This document shows positions 48,098-56,407 of a stretch of 64,000 nt of DNA, piece by piece (position 1 is the first letter of the stretch; each line of letters begins with the position of its first letter). The stretch spans positions 248,001 through 312,000 of the forward strand of contig NZ_BAABAL010000004.1 in the NCBI RefSeq assembly GCF_039537405.1, given 5' to 3'. This stretch comes from Allokutzneria multivorans (GTDB lineage: Bacteria > Actinomycetota > Actinomycetes > Mycobacteriales > Pseudonocardiaceae). Position numbers and translations under genes: made by a program. The notes beneath the pieces were generated by a model that saw nothing but the letters and a program-made list of their open reading frames with translations, searched no databases and was not told where the DNA came from.

Positions 48098-49435
48098 ATG
48101 AACGCTGGGCCACCCACCGATGATGTCCGCGCGCGCATTCTCGCCGCCGTCGACGACCTCCGCGACGAGATGACCACATCGTTGCAGCAGCTGGTTCGAG
48201 TTCCTTCCGTGAACCCCAAGTACCCCGGCGTCGAATACCGCGAGCACGTCGGCAAGGAGGGCGAGGGCAGCGCGGTGCTGGCCGAGCTCTACGAGCGCGC
48301 CGGGGCCGAGGTCGAGCTGTTCGCCGTCGAGGCGGGCCGGGAGAACGCGGTCGCCCGGCTCGGTGGGGGCGAGGGCCGCTCGCTGATCTTCAACGGGCAC
48401 GTCGACGTCGTGCCCGGCGGGGACCCGGCCGAGTGGCAGGTGGCCCCGCCCTTCGCGGGTGAGGTGGTCGGCTCGCGCATGTACGGCCGGGGCACCACCG
48501 ACCAGAAGTCCGGCCTGATCGGCCAGGCCTACGCGGCCATCGCGTTGCGCCGCGCGGGGATCCAGCTCGCGGGGGAGCTCCAGCTCCAGTGCGCGGTCGG
48601 TGAGGAGACCGTCGACTACACCTGTGGTACCGGCGCGATCGTCGAGCGTGGCTACACCGCCGAGGCGGCCATCGTCTCCGAGCCGAGCGCGCCGCCGACG
48701 CCGGTGTCGCTGGCAGTGGTGAGCCCCGGGCTGCTGTGGTTCTCCGTCACCGTCGAGGGCATCAAGGTGCACTGCTCGATGCGCGGCGAGACGATCCACC
48801 CGCACCGCGCGGGCGAGGAGCTCGGCGTCAACGCCATCGACAAGATCTTCACGATCTACCAGGCGCTGCGCGGCCTTGAGCAGGAGTGGGTGCAGACGCA
48901 GCGGCACCCGCTCTTCTACGACGGCCACTTCTCGTTGCTGCCCGGCGTGATCCGGGGCGCGCCCGGCGACCTCGCGGTGCCCTTCGCGCTGTCGGACTCC
49001 GCGACGATCGAGTACACCGCGATGTTCCACCCGGAGCGTGACGGCGCGGACGTGCGCGCGGAGATCCAGGGCGTGATCGACCGCGCCGCGGACTCCGACC
49101 CGTGGCTGCGCAAGCACCGCCCTGTGTGCGAGTGGAAGCTCCAGTGGGACCCGTACTCGATCGAGCCCGGCGCGGACATCAACACGACGCTCGCGGCTGC
49201 CTACAAGGAAGCGGCCGTGGGCACGCGCTTCGCGCCGGAACCGACGTTCACCGGGTTCTACGGCGGGTGCGACGCCACCGTGCTGAAGAAGCTCGGCATC
49301 CCGTCGGTCGTGCTCGGCCCCGGTGACCTGCGCGTCGCCCACGCCAACGACGAGTACGTGGACCTCGACGAGATGTGGTTGGCCGCCAGGACCTACGCGC
49401 TGGTCGCCGCCGACTGGTGCGGCGTCAAGCCGTAG
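48098..49435 (+). CDS. M20-family metallopeptidase/deacylase
   Basis: A 445-aa zinc enzyme of the ArgE/DapE/ACY1 group. FNGHVDVVPGGDPAEW has the zinc His-Asp pair, YGRGTTDQKSGL the bridging Asp, VGEETVDYTCGTGA the catalytic Glu-Glu, and a late HAND-type segment (VAHANDEYVDLDEMW) supplies the last ligand. The ATG at 48098 follows GAAGGAG at 48083-48089. Such enzymes cleave N-acyl or gamma-glutamyl amide bonds, fitting a role between the ligase and the amidohydrolase. Its 3' end overlaps the convergent amidohydrolase gene by 43 bp. Confidence 0.9.
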   Translation: MNAGPPTDDVRARILAAVDDLRDEMTTSLQQLVRVPSVNPKYPGVEYREHVGKEGEGSAVLAELYERAGAEVELFAVEAGRENAVARLGGGEGRSLIFNGHVDVVPGGDPAEWQVAPPFAGEVVGSRMYGRGTTDQKSGLIGQAYAAIALRRAGIQLAGELQLQCAVGEETVDYTCGTGAIVERGYTAEAAIVSEPSAPPTPVSLAVVSPGLLWFSVTVEGIKVHCSMRGETIHPHRAGEELGVNAIDKIFTIYQALRGLEQEWVQTQRHPLFYDGHFSLLPGVIRGAPGDLAVPFALSDSATIEYTAMFHPERDGADVRAEIQGVIDRAADSDPWLRKHRPVCEWKLQWDPYSIEPGADINTTLAAAYKEAAVGTRFAPEPTFTGFYGGCDATVLKKLGIPSVVLGPGDLRVAHANDEYVDLDEMWLAARTYALVAADWCGVKP

Positions 49436-50550
49436 GCCCGCTGGGCGTTCCCGCCCATCAGCAGCCGCAGGTACCGCCTCGCGTCGGCCTCGCCGATCGC
49501 GTCCGCTTCGAGCCACTCGCCGAAGACGCGGGCCAGCGCGAGGCGGTGCCGCAGCGCTCCGACCAGGTACAGCTCCGGCAGCCCGTACGCGTCGGTGGAG
49601 AACAGGACCTTGGTGAACGGCGCGATCTCCAGCGACTCGCGCACGATCGAGGTGGCTGAGGCGCCCGAGAACCCCGCCGCCAGGCCGGTGTCCAGGTAGA
49701 CGTGCGGGTAGACGTGCGCGAGGTAGCCCGCCTCGCGCACGAACGGATAGTTGTGCAGCAACATGATCGGCGTGCCGGTGGTGACCGTCGCGCGCAGGAA
49801 CTCGGTCATGTGCGTCGGATCGCAGCGGTGCAGGACGATGTCGGAGTCACCGAAGCCCACGTGCATCTGGATGGGTTTGCCCGCGTCCACCGCCGCCCAC
49901 AGCAACGCGCGCAGCAGCACCGGGTCGCTCAGCCGCCGCTCCGGCGAACTCAGCCAGGCGCCGGCCGCTGAGCGGATCTCGGCCTCGGTGGGGCGCGCGG
50001 GGTCGAAGTCGAAGCCGTGCCGGTAGGCGATGATCGACTTCACGCCCACGGCCGTGCGCAGCGCGGACTCCAGCTCAGCCCGGAAAGCGTCGTAGAACCC
50101 TTGCGCGCCAACACCTTCTGCGGCCAGGCGCTCGGCGAGCGACTCCAGCCTGGCGATCTCGAACCCCTGCGTGCCCGAGACTGCGGCCAGCTCGTCGGGC
50201 GAGGTGATCTCGTCGGCGCAGAACCCCGTGTCGACCAGGTAGGTCGAGATGTTCGCCGCCGCCAGCAGGCGCCGCGTCACCTCCCGCTGGCCCAGCTCCG
50301 CGCGCCTGCTGAGGTAGCTCTCCGCGTCGACGTGGCGCGGTAGGTCCAGCAGCGGCGCGCACTCCGCCCGGATCGCCACGCCCACCGGGCTGTCGAACAC
50401 GTCGCCGCCCGGTCCCTGCGGCAGGTCCGACTCCGTCGCGAGCTTCTGGAAGCTCTGCGCGCTGACCTCGTCCTTCACGATGCCGTGGCAGTGGTGGTCC
50501 ACTGCGGGGGCCTGAGCGAGGACGTCCAGCAACGCGACACGTTCTTCCAC
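49393..50550 (-). CDS. FluG-type amidohydrolase (TIM barrel)
   Basis: A 385-aa amidohydrolase. VDHHCHG near the start is the HxH metal motif, IQMHVGFGDSDIVLHRCDPT and LLHNYPFVREAGYLA follow the metal-dependent barrel, and VLFSTDAYGLPELYLVG holds the conserved Asp. It resembles the N-terminal half of FluG, in which an amidohydrolase is fused to a glutamine-synthetase-like domain; here the two are separate genes. The start is uncertain: GTG at 50550 or 50589. Confidence 0.85.
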   Translation of the reverse strand: MEERVALLDVLAQAPAVDHHCHGIVKDEVSAQSFQKLATESDLPQGPGGDVFDSPVGVAIRAECAPLLDLPRHVDAESYLSRRAELGQREVTRRLLAAANISTYLVDTGFCADEITSPDELAAVSGTQGFEIARLESLAERLAAEGVGAQGFYDAFRAELESALRTAVGVKSIIAYRHGFDFDPARPTEAEIRSAAGAWLSSPERRLSDPVLLRALLWAAVDAGKPIQMHVGFGDSDIVLHRCDPTHMTEFLRATVTTGTPIMLLHNYPFVREAGYLAHVYPHVYLDTGLAAGFSGASATSIVRESLEIAPFTKVLFSTDAYGLPELYLVGALRHRLALARVFGEWLEADAIGEADARRYLRLLMGGNAQRAYGLTPHQSAATSA

Positions 50551-50812
50551 AGCCTCGACCTCATGCCTTCCGGAGCCGCTGATGATCACGCACTTTCTAC
50601 CGCCTGGCGGCGTTCGGCGGGCCGCTGCCGCCGAAAACGGTGACGAGCGCTCCGGCGTCCCGATTCGGCCGCGCGTGCTCGTCCCAGCTGAGACCAGCGG
50701 TGATGGCGATGTGCGCGACGATTCTCGCTCAAACAGAACATTGCTCGAATTTGCTGCTGCTTGATGCGCGCGTGACGCTCCCAGCCAAACCCAACGGGCA
50801 AAAGGGGAACAC

Positions 50813-51109
50813 ATGCGCAGCACTGTCAAGGTCGTTGCCGGAGCGGTCGCCGCGATGGCCGCCGTGGTGGGCCTGACGGCCGCCCCGGCCGCAGCCGCCC
50901 CAGCGGGACCGGACTGCCGCGGCGGCTACTACCGGGCGGGCACTCCGGCCGTGCAGGCCTGGTACAACCACTGCGGCGGCGGGAAGGTCTGGATCAAGGT
51001 CTTCCACACCTTCGGCGACGACACCTTCTGGTGCGTCGGTCCCGGCCACACCCACCTCGGCGTCTGGCCCGAGATCAACGACGCCGTGTACGACAACCGC
51101 ACTTGCTGA
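50813..51109 (+). CDS. Small secreted four-Cys protein, DUF6355-like (paralogue)
   Basis: A 98-aa exported protein: signal peptide (MRSTVKVVAGAVAAMAAVVG to AAAA), then DCRGGYYRAGTPAVQAWYNH-CGGG, VWIKVFHTFGDDTFWCVGPG, and a terminal RTC. The four Cys and the YYxxG...HCG...WC.GPG pattern match the 107-aa protein at 5086. The ATG at 50813 follows AAAAGGGGAA. The shared family has no established function. Confidence 0.7.
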   Translation: MRSTVKVVAGAVAAMAAVVGLTAAPAAAAPAGPDCRGGYYRAGTPAVQAWYNHCGGGKVWIKVFHTFGDDTFWCVGPGHTHLGVWPEINDAVYDNRTC

Positions 51110-51283
51110 TCTTCGTTTCAGGCTCGGCTGAACCGCGGGAGATCCTCGTGGCACCCCGTCGGGGTTCGGTGGTCGTGAAGACGCCCCAACCGCCCGTGAG
51201 GGAGAGGGCCGGGCTTGCGGCGCGCGTCGAGGTGATCGGAAATCAGGCGACAGATCGCGTGTGGCGGGCTTAGCGTCCGCCGC

Positions 51284-52261
51284 ATGCGCGAACTCACGTG
51301 GCGGCCGCTCACGACGGCGGATGCCAAGGCGTCGGCGGACCTGCTGAACGCGATCGAGACCGTCGACCGGATCGGTGAGAACTACGTGGAGGCGGACACC
51401 CTCCAGGAGTTGCTCGATCCCTACGCGGACCTGGAGCGCGGCAGCCTCGCGGCCCTCGACGGCGACGAGATGGTCGGCTACATGAAGATCCGCTACAAGC
51501 CGTTCGCCGAGGAGGTCCACCGGGTCTTCCTGGACGGCGGGGTCCACCCCGGCCACCGGGGCCGTGGCATCGGCGCGACGCTCGTGCGCGCCGGGATCGA
51601 GGCGGCGAAGGTGCTGCACGCCGAGCACCACCCGGCGCTGCGGCTCGTGGTCGACGTGCACAAGGCCGAGCACATCCCCGGCCTGGCCGATCTCGTGCGC
51701 TCCCAAGGCTTTTCGCCCGTCCGCTACTACCAGCGCATGGAGCACCCGCTCGGCGCCGCGATCAGCGACGCGGCCGTGCCGGACGGGTTGCGGATCGAGC
51801 CGTGGTCGGAGCGCACCGACGAGGACTTCCGCCGGGTGCGCAACGAGTCCTTCGCCGACCACTGGGGCGCGGTGCCGCTGCCGGTGGACGGCTGGCAGAA
51901 CAAGATCACCAACCAGACGTTCAAACCGGAGACGAGCTTCCTGGTCCGCGACGAGGCGAGCGGGGCCGCGGTCGGCCTGCTGGTGGCCATGAGCTGGGAG
52001 GCCGACACCGCGACCACCGGCATCCGCGACGCGCACTTCATGGTCATCGGAACGCTGCCCGAATACCGCGAGCGCGGCGTGGCCGGCGCGCTCATCGCGC
52101 ACGCGCTGCGGACCGCCGCCGAGCAGGGCTACGACCGGGCCAGCCTGAGCGTGGACTCGGCGAGCGCCTCCGGTGCGCCGGGGATCTTCGAGAAGGCCGG
52201 GTTCGAACCGAAGATGCGCTACGTGCGCTGGGAACTGCCGGTCGGTTCACTCTCCGGCTGA
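51284..52261 (+). CDS. Tandem GNAT acetyltransferase (two domains)
   Basis: A 325-aa protein with two GNAT domains, as in mycothiol synthase (MshD). Domain 1 has FLDGGVHPGHRGRGIGATLV, with the acetyl-CoA loop R-G-R-G-I-G; domain 2 has VIGTLPEYRERGVAGALIAH and ends in the motif-B region GIFEKAGFEPKMRY. The ATG at 51284 is short of a clear ribosome binding site. The substrate is not known. A degenerate piece of the dispersed repeat core lies upstream at about 51168-51190. Confidence 0.87.
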   Translation: MRELTWRPLTTADAKASADLLNAIETVDRIGENYVEADTLQELLDPYADLERGSLAALDGDEMVGYMKIRYKPFAEEVHRVFLDGGVHPGHRGRGIGATLVRAGIEAAKVLHAEHHPALRLVVDVHKAEHIPGLADLVRSQGFSPVRYYQRMEHPLGAAISDAAVPDGLRIEPWSERTDEDFRRVRNESFADHWGAVPLPVDGWQNKITNQTFKPETSFLVRDEASGAAVGLLVAMSWEADTATTGIRDAHFMVIGTLPEYRERGVAGALIAHALRTAAEQGYDRASLSVDSASASGAPGIFEKAGFEPKMRYVRWELPVGSLSG

Positions 52262-52454
52262 CCACCTTCAGGGGGAGCGCGCCGCGCGTGCTGGTGACGG
52301 ATCGTCAACCGCCGTCGGCGTCTGCCGGAGCGCTCCGCCCGGGAAGGTGAAAGATCATTTAGGTCCGACCGCGCTCTGCCGAAGAGAACGGCGACACCCG
52401 CACGGTCCTCTGTGGACTTCCGTGCGGGGACAGCCGATTCCTTCAGGAGCGTCG

Positions 52455-53267
52455 TTGACAGCCACGCACTCAGCGCCCCCGTTAGCGCCGAGTCCAGCAA
52501 GCCCCAACCCTGCCGTCGCACACCATCACCATCACCACCATCACCACCACGCGCAGCACGGCCTTGAGCGGATGACCGTCCTCCCGGCGATCGCGACGCT
52601 GGGCACCGAGAAGCACCTCAGCGGCAACCAGCACCTGGCTCAACTGGAGCCGGGCAAGGTGTTCATGATGGGCGACAACCCGGCTCTGCCCAAGATGCCG
52701 AAGCGCCCCACGCTCGCTGACTTCTTCCGCCTGCGGCTCGGCCTCGACTCCTTCACCACCCGGCACATGCTGCACAGCGCGCGGCGCGCCCAGCTGCTCG
52801 GGCTCGACGAACCGGTCGTCCTCGCCTGCCTGCTGCACGACATCGCGGTGGGCGGCCTGCTCCGCAGCCACCACGGCCACTGGGGCGCCCAACTGCTCGC
52901 CCCCTACGTCTCCGAAGAGGTGGCCTGGGCGATCCGCCAGCACGAGATCGCGCGCTTCTTCGCCGACTCCTCCGTCGGCTACGACTACCCGGACGCCTAC
53001 GACGCCTTCTTCGGACCGGAGTACGACCCGCCGGAGCACGTTCGCGAGGCCTACAAGGAAGTCCGCGCGCACCGCTGGTACATGTCCGCGCGGCTGGTCG
53101 CGATCAACGACGTCTACACCTTCACCGATGAGGACGACGTCGACATCTCCGAGTTCGAGGACGTCATCGGCCGCCATTTCCGGCAGCCCGCAGAAGGGCT
53201 CGGATTCGACGGTTCTCCCGTCGCGCACATGTGGCGCACGATGATCTGGCCGAACAACTTCCTGTAG
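52455..53267 (+). CDS. HD-domain protein with a natural ten-histidine tract
   Basis: A 270-aa protein if it starts at the TTG at 52455 (AGGAG at 52445-52449). The N-terminal segment holds ten consecutive His (codons 52521-52550) followed by AQHGLERM. The catalytic domain has the ligand set H (RHMLHSARRAQ), HD (CLLHDIAVGG), H (HHGHWGAQLL), H (AIRQHEIARFF) and D (LVAINDVYTF). Six such ligands fit a diiron HD protein, either a hydrolase or an oxygenase of the PhnZ type. An ATG at 52572 would omit the His tract. A GC hairpin follows the stop. Confidence 0.75.
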   Translation: MTATHSAPPLAPSPASPNPAVAHHHHHHHHHHAQHGLERMTVLPAIATLGTEKHLSGNQHLAQLEPGKVFMMGDNPALPKMPKRPTLADFFRLRLGLDSFTTRHMLHSARRAQLLGLDEPVVLACLLHDIAVGGLLRSHHGHWGAQLLAPYVSEEVAWAIRQHEIARFFADSSVGYDYPDAYDAFFGPEYDPPEHVREAYKEVRAHRWYMSARLVAINDVYTFTDEDDVDISEFEDVIGRHFRQPAEGLGFDGSPVAHMWRTMIWPNNFL

Positions 53268-53288
53268 ATCTTTCCCCGAACGCACAGC

Positions 53289-53317
53289 GCGGGCGGGACC
53301 TCTTCGGCCCCGCCCGC
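53289..53317. terminator. GC-rich hairpin terminator
   Basis: GCGGGCGGG (53289-53297) pairs with CCCGCCCGC (53309-53317) across an 11-nt loop. It lies between two convergent genes ending at 53267 and 53352, so it could serve both. No T-tract, as usual in actinomycetes. Confidence 0.65.
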
Positions 53318-53351
53318 ACGTGATCAGTTCCCTGTGGTCGTCCTTCTGCGG

Positions 53352-53651
53352 TCATCCCGCCCGGTAGGTCAGGCAGGTGGCCGCGTGGTCGCCCTCGCCC
53401 ATGCCGACGCGCACGTCGGAGGCCGTGCACTCCAGGTGCTCGTTGTGCACGCAGTCCGCCCGCTTGCACGCGCCGACCTGGGACACGGCGGCGGGAAGGC
53501 CGCCCTTCGCGGTGAGCGGGACGAAGGTCGCGCAGTCCGCCGTGCCGTTGCGGCCGTCGACGGTGATCGCGAAAGCGTGGCAGCCGTGATCGTTGTAGGA
53601 ACAGCTCGTCACCGTGCACTCGCTGACGGCGGGCATTTCCGTGGTGGTCAT
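53352..53651 (-). CDS. DUF1540 Cys-rich protein with two DUF1540 modules
   Basis: A 99-aa protein with two Cys-rich modules: VSECTVTSCSYNDHGCHAFA, then the shorter ACKRADCVHNEHLECTASDV, each with the C-x4-C-x-Y/H-N-x(2-4)-C pattern of DUF1540. A further DCATF and TCLTY pair completes the set. These small proteins probably bind a metal. The ATG at 53651 follows GAAGGAG. An IdeR/DmdR-like iron box at 53792-53810 lies 141 bp upstream, so expression is likely to respond to iron. Confidence 0.85.
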   Translation of the reverse strand: MTTTEMPAVSECTVTSCSYNDHGCHAFAITVDGRNGTADCATFVPLTAKGGLPAAVSQVGACKRADCVHNEHLECTASDVRVGMGEGDHAATCLTYRAG

Positions 53652-53791
53652 CGCAGACTCCTTCGAGCATCCGATCGCAGTCCGGAACAACGGGAGTTCG
53701 GGTGTGGAGAACCGAATACCCGGAACCCCATCACGGAAACCTCGTCGTCGCCGGTCGGGAAACCGATCGGGTGTTCTCGCGACGGGCGCCA

Positions 53792-53810
53792 TTAGGTTAG
53801 CCTCACCATT
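53792..53810 (-). promoter_or_regulatory. Putative iron box (IdeR/DmdR operator)
   Basis: TTAGGTTAGCCTCACCATT matches the consensus TTAGGTTAGGCTAACCTAA at 14 of 19 positions, with the left half perfect. It is the only strong match in the region and lies upstream of the DUF1540 gene (minus strand, start 53651). Inferred from the known consensus; binding is not shown. Confidence 0.6.
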
Positions 53811-53834
53811 CCGCGACGGCGGCTGGAATCGTTC

Positions 53835-54716
53835 TCACCCGGTGTTCTGGAACAGCACGCTCATGCCGTCGGGCTCGAAGAGCATCAGCGTCGGCAGGAA
53901 CCCCTCGCGGGGCGCGGCGCGCTCGACCCGCTCGCGCAGCTCGCTCGCCCAACCGGAGTCCGCGGGGGCGAAGGCCAGTTCGTGCGGGCTGGGCATGGCC
54001 GCGACGAGCGTGCGGGTGCCGATCGTGTCGATCATGCGGCCGAGGAAGCCCGGCGTGGCGACCATGGAGGCGGCGAAACCTCCCGCGCGGCTGACCTCGA
54101 CCATGCCACCGGGAACGCCGGGGGCGTCGGAGTAGACGGACTTCACCCCGTCGCGGAGGTTGACCCTGGCCTTCTCCAGCAGCTCCAGGAAGTCCTCGGT
54201 GCCCGCGACGTCGAGGTTGCCGACCTCCGCGACGGCGAGCCCCTCCGGGGTCGAGGTGACCGTGGCGAGGACGAGGTAGACCTGCCCGGGGATCAGCTGC
54301 GCGACCGGGACCGGCCCGGCGTCGGTGATGTCGCCGCTGCGCACGATCGGCAGCAGCACGCCCTCGATGCCCTTGGTGATCTCCTCGAACGCGCGGTCCT
54401 CGATCTCCTTCTCCAGCGAGATCCGGGCCTCCTCGATGGCCTCCGCCCACCGGTCCGGCTCCGGGCGCGCGAAGTTGTGCGTGAGGACCTCGATGTTCGG
54501 GAACGTCCGGTCGGCGAACTCGCGGTCGGCCTCGGACAGCTCCCACTCGCTGTGCACCCGCCGCACCTCGGTCGCGGGGAAGTGCTGCCTGCTGGTCAGC
54601 TCGGCCCACGCCCGCTGGAGGCAGTTCTCATCGCGTGCGGTCCCGGCGGCGGGCACGGGCTCGATCTCCGGAGACGACTGGAAGAGCACGACATTGGTGC
54701 TCATGTCGGTGTTCAC
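53835..54716 (-). CDS. Hypothetical protein
   Basis: A 293-aa acidic soluble protein from the GTG at 54716, placed by AGAGGTGGT. Readable segments are WAEAIEEARISLEKEIEDRA (helical), IPGQVYLVLATVTSTPEGLA and GWASELRERVERAAPREGFL. No family is recognised. It may be regulated with the DUF1540 gene, because the iron box lies just downstream of its 3' end. Confidence 0.7.
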   Translation of the reverse strand: MNTDMSTNVVLFQSSPEIEPVPAAGTARDENCLQRAWAELTSRQHFPATEVRRVHSEWELSEADREFADRTFPNIEVLTHNFARPEPDRWAEAIEEARISLEKEIEDRAFEEITKGIEGVLLPIVRSGDITDAGPVPVAQLIPGQVYLVLATVTSTPEGLAVAEVGNLDVAGTEDFLELLEKARVNLRDGVKSVYSDAPGVPGGMVEVSRAGGFAASMVATPGFLGRMIDTIGTRTLVAAMPSPHELAFAPADSGWASELRERVERAAPREGFLPTLMLFEPDGMSVLFQNTG

Positions 54717-54825
54717 GTCACCACCTCTGGGGTTCGCGCGGGAGGGAACGAAGGGCAGGGCAGGCGAATGGTAGGCGGGCGTCCGCGCGCCGACAATTCG
54801 CGTCCCGGTGCCTATGCTCCGGCGC

Positions 54826-55266
54826 ATGGGAATCCAGCGGATGGACAACGTCGCCGTGGTCGTCGACGACCTGGACGCGGCCGTGGCGTTCTTCAGCGAA
54901 CTGGGCATGGAGCTGGAGAACCGGATGGGGATCGAGGGGCGCTTCGCCGACCTCACCGTCGGTATCGACGGCTTGCGCAGCGAGATCGCGATGATGCGGA
55001 CCCCGGACGGGCACAGCAAGCTCGAACTGACGAAGTACCACACCCCCGAGGCCCTCGGCGCCGGCCGCGAGTTCCCGCCGCCCAACACCTTGGGTCTGCA
55101 CCGGGTGATGTTCGCCGTCGACGACATCGAGGACACCGTTGCCCGCCTGCGCCCGCACGGCGCCGAACTCCTCGGCGAGATCGCGCGGTTCGAGGACGTC
55201 TTCCTGCTCTGCTACCTGCGCGGACCCGCGGGCATCATCGTCGCGCTCGCGGAGCAGATCGGATGA
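54826..55266 (+). CDS. VOC-family protein
   Basis: A 146-aa vicinal-oxygen-chelate protein (MGIQRMDNVAVVVDDLDAAV, AFFSELGMELENRMGIEGRF, LGLHRVMFAVDDIEDTVARL, YLRGPAGIIVALAEQIG). The start at 54826 fits the family opening and drops an unlikely six-residue extension. Metal ligands are expected at the N-terminal His/Asp, the middle Glu and the final Glu of both halves. Members act as dioxygenases, lyases or antibiotic-binding proteins. It sits upstream of the toxin module but has no proven link to it. Confidence 0.9.
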   Translation: MGIQRMDNVAVVVDDLDAAVAFFSELGMELENRMGIEGRFADLTVGIDGLRSEIAMMRTPDGHSKLELTKYHTPEALGAGREFPPPNTLGLHRVMFAVDDIEDTVARLRPHGAELLGEIARFEDVFLLCYLRGPAGIIVALAEQIG

Positions 55267-55302
55267 GCGCGTCGCGGGTCAGGCCCGAGGGGAATGGGTC
55301 CT

Positions 55303-55560
55303 GTGTCGATCAATGATGTAAAGACACTGCTCGTCGACCTCGCGGAAAGAGCAGCCGGGACAGCAGCGCGCGTCGACGCTGTCCGCGAGTCGCGGAGCGC
55401 GGCCCTGGAGGAGGTGACGACGACGTGGACCGGCTCCCGTCACAGCGCCGCCGTCACGGGGCGCGGCCAGCTCGCCGACGCGGTCGCCGATCTAGCCGAG
55501 CTGCCGGAGCAGCTGCACCGCGTGTCGGAGCTGCTGCGCGACGTCGCCACGGGGACGTGA
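55303..55560 (+). CDS. WXG100-like partner of the deaminase toxin
   Basis: An 85-aa all-helical protein with a W-T-G turn between two helices (LEEVTTTWTGSRHSAAVTG), as in WXG100/ESX substrates. The GTG at 55303 is 10 bases after GAGGGG; the ATG at 55294 is too close to it. It ends 4 bp before the toxin gene. In ESX systems such a protein forms a helical complex with the N-terminal region of its toxin and carries the secretion signal. No ESX secretion genes lie in this window, so the machinery must be elsewhere. Confidence 0.7.
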   Translation: MSINDVKTLLVDLAERAAGTAARVDAVRESRSAALEEVTTTWTGSRHSAAVTGRGQLADAVADLAELPEQLHRVSELLRDVATGT

Positions 55561-55564
55561 TGGC

Positions 55565-56407
55565 GTGCCCTCTGCGTTCTCGGCGGTGGCCGCCGGATTA
55601 CTGGCAGCCCGGAGCCAACTCGCCCCGGAGGAGCTGCGTGCGGTGGCCGAACAAGTCCGGGAGGAGATCTGGGCTCCGCTAGCCCACGCCGCCGAGGGCA
55701 GCGTCGATGAGACGCTGCACGAAGCGCTCCAGCTGCTGGACTCGATCACGGCCACCCTGGAGGAGGCCGCGGTCAAGCTCGACGACGCGGCAGAGGCGAT
55801 CATCAAGTACCTGGCTGATACCCACACCGTCCCTGCCAACTCCGTACCGGCTATCACCGCGCAGGACCGGGCTCCGGCGCCGGAAAGCAACTCGGTGCCG
55901 CACCCGGCGACCCTGCCGCCCACCCTGATGAGCTTCACCAGGGACGCGGGGTGGGCTCAAGCGCAGCAGGCGAAACTCACCGATCGCCCTGCCGACACGG
56001 GACCGACCACCGGGTTGGTCTACTTCGGCGACAACACCGAAGGCGTCATCTCCAGCGGGACACCCCCGACCCCGAAACAGGGGATGGTCGACTCCGAAGA
56101 AGATCGCGGCGAACGCGAGTTGGTCACTGCCGCAGGACTGATCCTGGCCAACTCCGAGCACTTCCCGATCCGGATTCGCGGCGCGACGCTGTCAGCTCCG
56201 ACGCACGTGGAAACCAAGGTCGCCACCCTGATGCGTCAGCGCGGCATCACCTACGCGGCCGTGGTCATCAACAACATCGAGGTCTGCGACGGTGTCTACG
56301 GCTGCCGCAAGGCCGTCCGCGCGATCCTGCCCCTCGGCTATACCCTCGTCGTCTGGGAGCGCGGTTCCTTGGAGCCCGTCACTCTGAAAGGAAAGGCTCG
56401 CCCGTGA
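55565..56407 (+). CDS. SCP1.201/DddA-like deaminase toxin with WXG-like N-terminus
   Basis: A 280-aa polymorphic toxin. Residues 1-85 are helical (LAPEELRAVAEQVREEIWAP and following), a Pro-rich linker spans about 88-125, and the C-terminal deaminase domain begins near 145. The zinc/proton motif H-V-E lies at residues 214-216 and the Cys pair at C241 and C247 (CDGVYGC), followed by LPLGYTLVVW. This set is the fingerprint of the SCP1.201-like family, which includes the double-stranded DNA cytosine deaminase DddA. It is directly followed by its Imm1 immunity gene, overlapping by four bases. Confidence 0.85.
   Translation: MPSAFSAVAAGLLAARSQLAPEELRAVAEQVREEIWAPLAHAAEGSVDETLHEALQLLDSITATLEEAAVKLDDAAEAIIKYLADTHTVPANSVPAITAQDRAPAPESNSVPHPATLPPTLMSFTRDAGWAQAQQAKLTDRPADTGPTTGLVYFGDNTEGVISSGTPPTPKQGMVDSEEDRGERELVTAAGLILANSEHFPIRIRGATLSAPTHVETKVATLMRQRGITYAAVVINNIEVCDGVYGCRKAVRAILPLGYTLVVWERGSLEPVTLKGKARP

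Noticed and set aside
52521..52550. His10 tract as a cloning artefact
   Set aside because: Mixed codons, in-frame natural context and flanking genes on both sides fit genomic DNA.
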